Assembly: GCA_964432875.1 (NCBI GenBank)
Contig: CAYSPJ010000046.1
Location: forward strand, 1-36,130
DNA length: 36,130 nt
Direction of reading: 5' to 3'
Source of the DNA: JACJYE01 sp964432875
GTDB lineage: Bacteria > Bacteroidota > Bacteroidia > Chitinophagales > Saprospiraceae
Shown here: piece after piece, positions 33,412-36,130 of the stretch
Layout: every line of letters starts with the position of its first letter
How positions within the stretch are numbered: the stretch's first letter is position 1
Notes under the pieces: generated by a model
What the model was told of the DNA's origin: nothing
The model's database searches: none
The model's input: the letters and a program-made list of their open reading frames with translations, nothing else
Position numbers and translations under genes: made by a program

Positions 33412-34356
33412 ATGCGCCAATACAAAGTAGCCTGTGCGCAGGCGACGCCAGCAATTTTCAACAAAGGCAAAAGCTTGGAAAAAGCAATACACTGGATTGA
33501 AGAAGCCGCCCGCCAGCAAGTTCAATTGTTGGTGTTTCCAGAAAGCTTTATCCCGGCTTATCCGGCGGGGCTGGGCTTTGGCACCGTAGTGGGTAGCCGC
33601 ACTGAATCCGGGCGGGATCAGTTTAAGGAGTTTTGGGAAAACAGCGTAGAGGTGCCCGGCGAAGAGACGCGCTTGCTGGCAGCGCTGGCGAAGCGACACC
33701 AGATGTACCTCGTCATGGGGGTGACGGAGCGGGATGCGGTGAGCAAAACCCTTTACTGTACCCTGCTCTACTTCAGCCCCGATGGCCAGCTGATGGGCAA
33801 ACACCGCAAGCTGAAGCCTACCGCCGCCGAGCGCCTGATCTGGGGCGACGGCGACGGCACGACCCTGGCTACTTTTGCTACACCTCTCGGTAAAATCGGC
33901 GGGCTGATCTGCTGGGAAAACTACATGCCCCTGGCGCGGATGGCCCTGTACCAAAAGGGCGTCGAGCTCTACCTCGCCCCCACCGCCGATGCCCGCGATA
34001 GCTGGAACAGCACGATGGTACACATCGCCTGCGAAGGCCGGTGCTACGTAATCGGCTGCAACCAGTACTTCACCAAAAGCGACTACCCGCCCCATCTCCA
34101 AACCGAACTGGCGCCGGACCGCCCGGAAACGCTGAGCCGGGGCGGCAGCGTCATCGTCTCCCCGCTGGGGAAAATCCTGGCTGGCCCGCTCTACGATGCC
34201 GAAGGGCTGCTCTGCGCCGAAATAGATCTGGACGAAATCATCCGTAGCAAGATGGACTTCGACCTCATTGGTCATTACAGCCGGGATGATGTCTTCGAGT
34301 ATCGGGCCCAAGGGCAGCCGGAAATGGCAGATTGGCGGCAGGTGGGGGATTCGTAG
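33412..34356 (+). CDS. Nitrilase-family carbon-nitrogen hydrolase
   Basis: A 314-residue cytoplasmic enzyme with the complete catalytic triad: E44 in VFPESFIPAYP, K133 in KHRKLKPT and C167 in GLICWENYMP. FPES, KHRKLKPT and CWENY are those of the true nitrilase branch (aliphatic nitrilase / cyanide hydratase-like) rather than amidases such as omega-amidase. It would hydrolyse a nitrile to acid plus ammonia; the natural substrate is unknown. The TTTTTAC tract lies just upstream. The antisense 346-codon frame is a shadow. Confidence 0.93.
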   Translation: MRQYKVACAQATPAIFNKGKSLEKAIHWIEEAARQQVQLLVFPESFIPAYPAGLGFGTVVGSRTESGRDQFKEFWENSVEVPGEETRLLAALAKRHQMYLVMGVTERDAVSKTLYCTLLYFSPDGQLMGKHRKLKPTAAERLIWGDGDGTTLATFATPLGKIGGLICWENYMPLARMALYQKGVELYLAPTADARDSWNSTMVHIACEGRCYVIGCNQYFTKSDYPPHLQTELAPDRPETLSRGGSVIVSPLGKILAGPLYDAEGLLCAEIDLDEIIRSKMDFDLIGHYSRDDVFEYRAQGQPEMADWRQVGDS

Positions 34357-34392
34357 CCCACAAGGTGGGCACCGCTTGATGAGATGGCTTTT

Positions 34393-34418
34393 GTCTGCTG
34401 GGCGCATTTGCGCCAGAC
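34393..34418. terminator. Possible bidirectional hairpin between converging genes
   Basis: GGCGCA (34401-34406) pairs with TGCGCC (34409-34414) around TT; outside it GTCT (34393-34396) pairs with AGAC (34415-34418) with a four-base bulge. It lies between the convergent nitrilase and CNNM-type genes. The flanking T-tracts are weak in both directions. Confidence 0.4.
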
Positions 34419-34460
34419 ACCCTGCCTGGGTTGGAATAGTTGGGGAGAGGAGCTGTTTTT

Positions 34461-35528
34461 CTATTCAGGCTCAGACTGATCCCTTTCTTTCAATAAATCG
34501 TATTTCTTCTGTTTGGCCTTCCAGCGATCCATGGCGTACTTCTGCATGTCTTCAACTTTATCTTTCTCATCGACGATTTCAAAACCCAGCAGGGTTTCAA
34601 TGATGTCTTCGAGCGTCACAATACCATCCATTCCGCCATATTCATCAGTAATTAAAGCGATCTGCTCTTTGTTGAGCAACAATTCCTCCCAAGCGGAAAA
34701 TAGCGTGGTGAATTCGGTCAGGATTACTATTTCGCGCTTGATATCCTTTAGTTTGAGGTTAAACTGATCTTCTGCCAATTTTTCAAATACCAGTTCTCTG
34801 AAAACATAGCCGGTGATGTTGTCCCGATTGTCCTCATAGATAGGGATGCGGGAAAAGTGCAGGAAATCTTTATTCTTCAAAAATTCTTCCAGGGTCATTT
34901 CTTCATTGGCAACTACCACCACGACTCTTGGCGTCATGATTTCAGAAACCTTGATGCTTTTGAGTTTGATCAGGTTTTGGATGATTTTATTCTCTTTGTC
35001 GCCAAAAATCCCTTCCTCGGTCCCGATATTGGCCAATGCAGATATTTCTTCTCTGCTCGTAGTGAGTTCTATTTCTTTTTTCGAGAGCAGCCTGGTCAAA
35101 ATGGCGGAGATGATTACTAAGGGGTAGGTTATGAAAATCATCGCGTTGATGGTGTTGGCCGCGACGCTCATCAATTCTTTGTTATAGTTAGCCCCCAGTG
35201 TTTTGGGGATGATCTCGGTCAATACTAAAATCAAGATGGTCAAGACTGCCGATACTATGCCAAAATAGGCTTCGCCAAAAACGACGGTCGCTTGTGCGCC
35301 GACTCCTGCCGCGCCTACTGTATGCGCAACGGTATTTAATGACAGGATTGCCGACAAAGGTTTGTCGATATCTTCTTTTAGTTTGAGGAACATTACTGCT
35401 GGCAGCTTGCCTTGCCCCGCTTCTGCTCTTAAAAACGACAGGGGGATGGAGAGGAGCACCGCCTCCATGATTGAGCACAAAAAGGAAGTGAATAGTGCGA
35501 TGAAAAGGTAAGTAAAAAGTAAAGTCAT
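34461..35528 (-). CDS. CNNM/CorC-type membrane protein (DUF21 plus CBS domains)
   Basis: The start at 35528 (MTLLFTYLFIALFTSFLCSIMEAVLLSIP) gives 355 residues; 26 upstream in-frame codons lack a membrane or family pattern. The DUF21 domain (about 1-170) has four membrane segments, with SIMEAVLLSIP, ILTEIIPKTLG and TYPLVIISAILTRLLS. A CBS pair follows (about 190-320: MTPRVVVVVANEEMTLEEF, IPIYEDNRDNITGYVF, then LITDEYGGMDGIVTLEDIIETLLG). Relatives act in magnesium/cobalt transport or efflux and are often mislabelled hemolysins. The usual C-terminal CorC_HlyC domain (about 80 residues) is missing; the protein ends in a charged helical tail. Confidence 0.9.
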   Translation of the reverse strand: MTLLFTYLFIALFTSFLCSIMEAVLLSIPLSFLRAEAGQGKLPAVMFLKLKEDIDKPLSAILSLNTVAHTVGAAGVGAQATVVFGEAYFGIVSAVLTILILVLTEIIPKTLGANYNKELMSVAANTINAMIFITYPLVIISAILTRLLSKKEIELTTSREEISALANIGTEEGIFGDKENKIIQNLIKLKSIKVSEIMTPRVVVVVANEEMTLEEFLKNKDFLHFSRIPIYEDNRDNITGYVFRELVFEKLAEDQFNLKLKDIKREIVILTEFTTLFSAWEELLLNKEQIALITDEYGGMDGIVTLEDIIETLLGFEIVDEKDKVEDMQKYAMDRWKAKQKKYDLLKERDQSEPE

Positions 35529-35685
35529 GTCATTTTTAGTTTGCGACTTTGACCGAACAGCCAAACAAGCGTTGTTAGTGCCCGCAAGATAAGCGACACT
35601 ATTCATTCATCCAAACCCGATTTGGCGTTTTTTTGGGCGCGCGCGAGGGATTAAAGGGTAGGGGGCTAAAACTCGAAAGTTGAGG

Positions 35686-35737
35686 AAACCTGCCGCGCTC
35701 CTTTCTGGCCGCGCAGCTTGGCATTGGCCGGCAGGTT
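35686..35737. repeat. Inverted repeat AACCTGCCG / CGGCAGGTT
   Basis: AACCTGCCG (35687-35695) pairs exactly with CGGCAGGTT (35729-35737). The enclosed bases are GC-rich. It is the first of three neighbouring inverted repeats. Confidence 0.6.
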
Positions 35738-35742
35738 CCTTT

Positions 35743-35780
35743 AGGCTGCCCAGGCTGAAGCGAGGCAGAGCAGGCAGCCT
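35743..35780. repeat. Inverted repeat AGGCTGCC / GGCAGCCT
   Basis: AGGCTGCC (35743-35750) pairs exactly with GGCAGCCT (35773-35780), eight bases after the preceding repeat ends its right arm. Confidence 0.55.
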
Positions 35781-35815
35781 TTACCTGCCGCTGCCCGTTT
35801 GTTTTGTGGGCCGTC

Positions 35816-35908
35816 AGATTACACCTCGCGCTGCTGGGGCGGGCCAGCGAGCATTTTCAGGTGACATCTCCCCTGCCAAGCCATCGCCGGCCGCGGCAGG
35901 TGTAATCT
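35816..35908. repeat. 93-bp element bounded by perfect 11-bp inverted repeats
   Basis: AGATTACACCT (35816-35826) and AGGTGTAATCT (35898-35908) are exact inverted repeats at the ends of a 93-bp GC-rich segment with no open frame. The size and terminal repeats recall small non-autonomous elements (MITE-like), but target-site duplications are not obvious. The right arm is part of a motif also found at 21013-21034. Confidence 0.5.
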
Positions 35909-35920
35909 AAAAACGCGGGG
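35899..35920 (-). repeat. Dispersed 22-bp motif, copy 2
   Basis: The reverse complement matches 21013-21034 at 20 of 22 positions. A partial third copy of its end, CAGATTACACC, is at 35815-35825 on the plus strand. Confidence 0.5.
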
Positions 35921-36130
35921 CTCCAGTCAAGTTCCGGCTTGGATGCCGGGGGGCAGCGGGCATAGCCATCAGGTTAAGCCATACATAAGCGCTTCGCTAC
36001 TCATTCCCCCTTTCCAAGGCTACCCGTCTAATGTTGGATAGGGATTGCGCAGCTGTGTACGGTATGCGGTGTAATGGCTCTACAAGAGGACCTTTCAACC
36101 TAGGATGTTCAAAACTCCGCCCAGAGCCTT

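Larger units (their letters stand above)
35529..36130. other. Terminal non-coding stretch rich in inverted repeats
   Basis: About 600 bases beyond the CNNM-type gene. It should contain that gene's promoter (none identified) and at least three inverted repeats between 35686 and 35908. The 76-codon plus-strand frame at 35680-35910 is made of these repeats and is not credible. From about 35989 another frame runs open off the window end. Confidence 0.6.

Noticed and set aside
33367..34407. 346-codon minus-strand frame opposite the nitrilase gene
   Set aside because: The nitrilase has an intact E-K-C triad and normal length; the antisense translation is low-complexity and unlike any family.
35680..35910. 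76-codon plus-strand frame near the right end
   Set aside because: It is built from the inverted repeats of this region and has an arginine/proline-rich composition typical of GC-rich non-coding DNA.

Overview
The window looks like a chromosomal segment of a Bacteroidota member, most likely of the Saprospiria / Haliscomenobacter-Lewinella type; the phylum call is firm, the class is inference. The evidence is a fused ccoN-ccoO cytochrome oxidase gene, an operon order of ccoS-ccoNO-ccoQ-ccoP-ccoG-fixH-safE, weak Shine-Dalgarno signals, and promoter-like sequences of the Bacteroidota type (TTG about 19 bp before TAnnTTTG). GC content is moderately high in genes. A run of exactly 100 Ns shows that this is a draft scaffold. 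I saw no tRNA, rRNA, CRISPR array, insertion sequence or phage gene.

Region 1 (374-8051) is five overlapping same-strand genes: a planctomycete-type cytochrome c / DUF1549 / DUF1553 protein, a Tat-exported DUF1501 protein, a membrane-anchored cytochrome c protein with leucine-rich repeats and a chitobiase-like C-terminal domain, a secreted beta-propeller protein, and a small secreted protein that repeats the C-terminal half of the third protein. Every junction overlaps by 1-8 bases, so they are probably made together. Their joint function is unknown; this is the best candidate for an undescribed system. A similar short repeat lies in opposite orientation on either side of the block.

Region 2 (8779-16397) is a cbb3-type high-affinity terminal oxidase operon (ccoS, ccoNO, ccoQ, ccoP, ccoG, fixH, a SafE-like membrane protein), followed by a ferredoxin-NADP reductase of the thioredoxin-reductase-like type. 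Two dyads resembling Crp/Fnr-family operators sit upstream of ccoS, which fits oxygen control. The copper ATPase gene ccoI is absent here. A perfect 14-bp stem-loop lies between ccoNO and ccoQ.

Region 3 (16777-18608) holds two unrecognised proteins on converging strands.

Region 4 (18796-29902) carries polyhydroxyalkanoate (PHA) metabolism. A ketoacyl-CoA reductase gene and a thiolase gene diverge from one spacer; a phasin-like gene, phaE and class III phaC form a second block that ends in a strong terminator. Between the two blocks lie argB-argD-argC-argJ (ornithine synthesis by the acetyl cycle) and a predicted lipoprotein on the opposite strand. Acetyl-CoA would pass through thiolase and reductase to 3-hydroxyacyl-CoA, which PhaEC polymerises on phasin-coated granules.

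Region 5 (30135-36130) has a large M16 zinc peptidase, a repeat-rich spacer with an assembly gap, a nitrilase-family hydrolase, a CNNM/CorC-type membrane protein on the minus strand, and a terminal non-coding stretch full of inverted repeats, one of which matches a motif near 21013.
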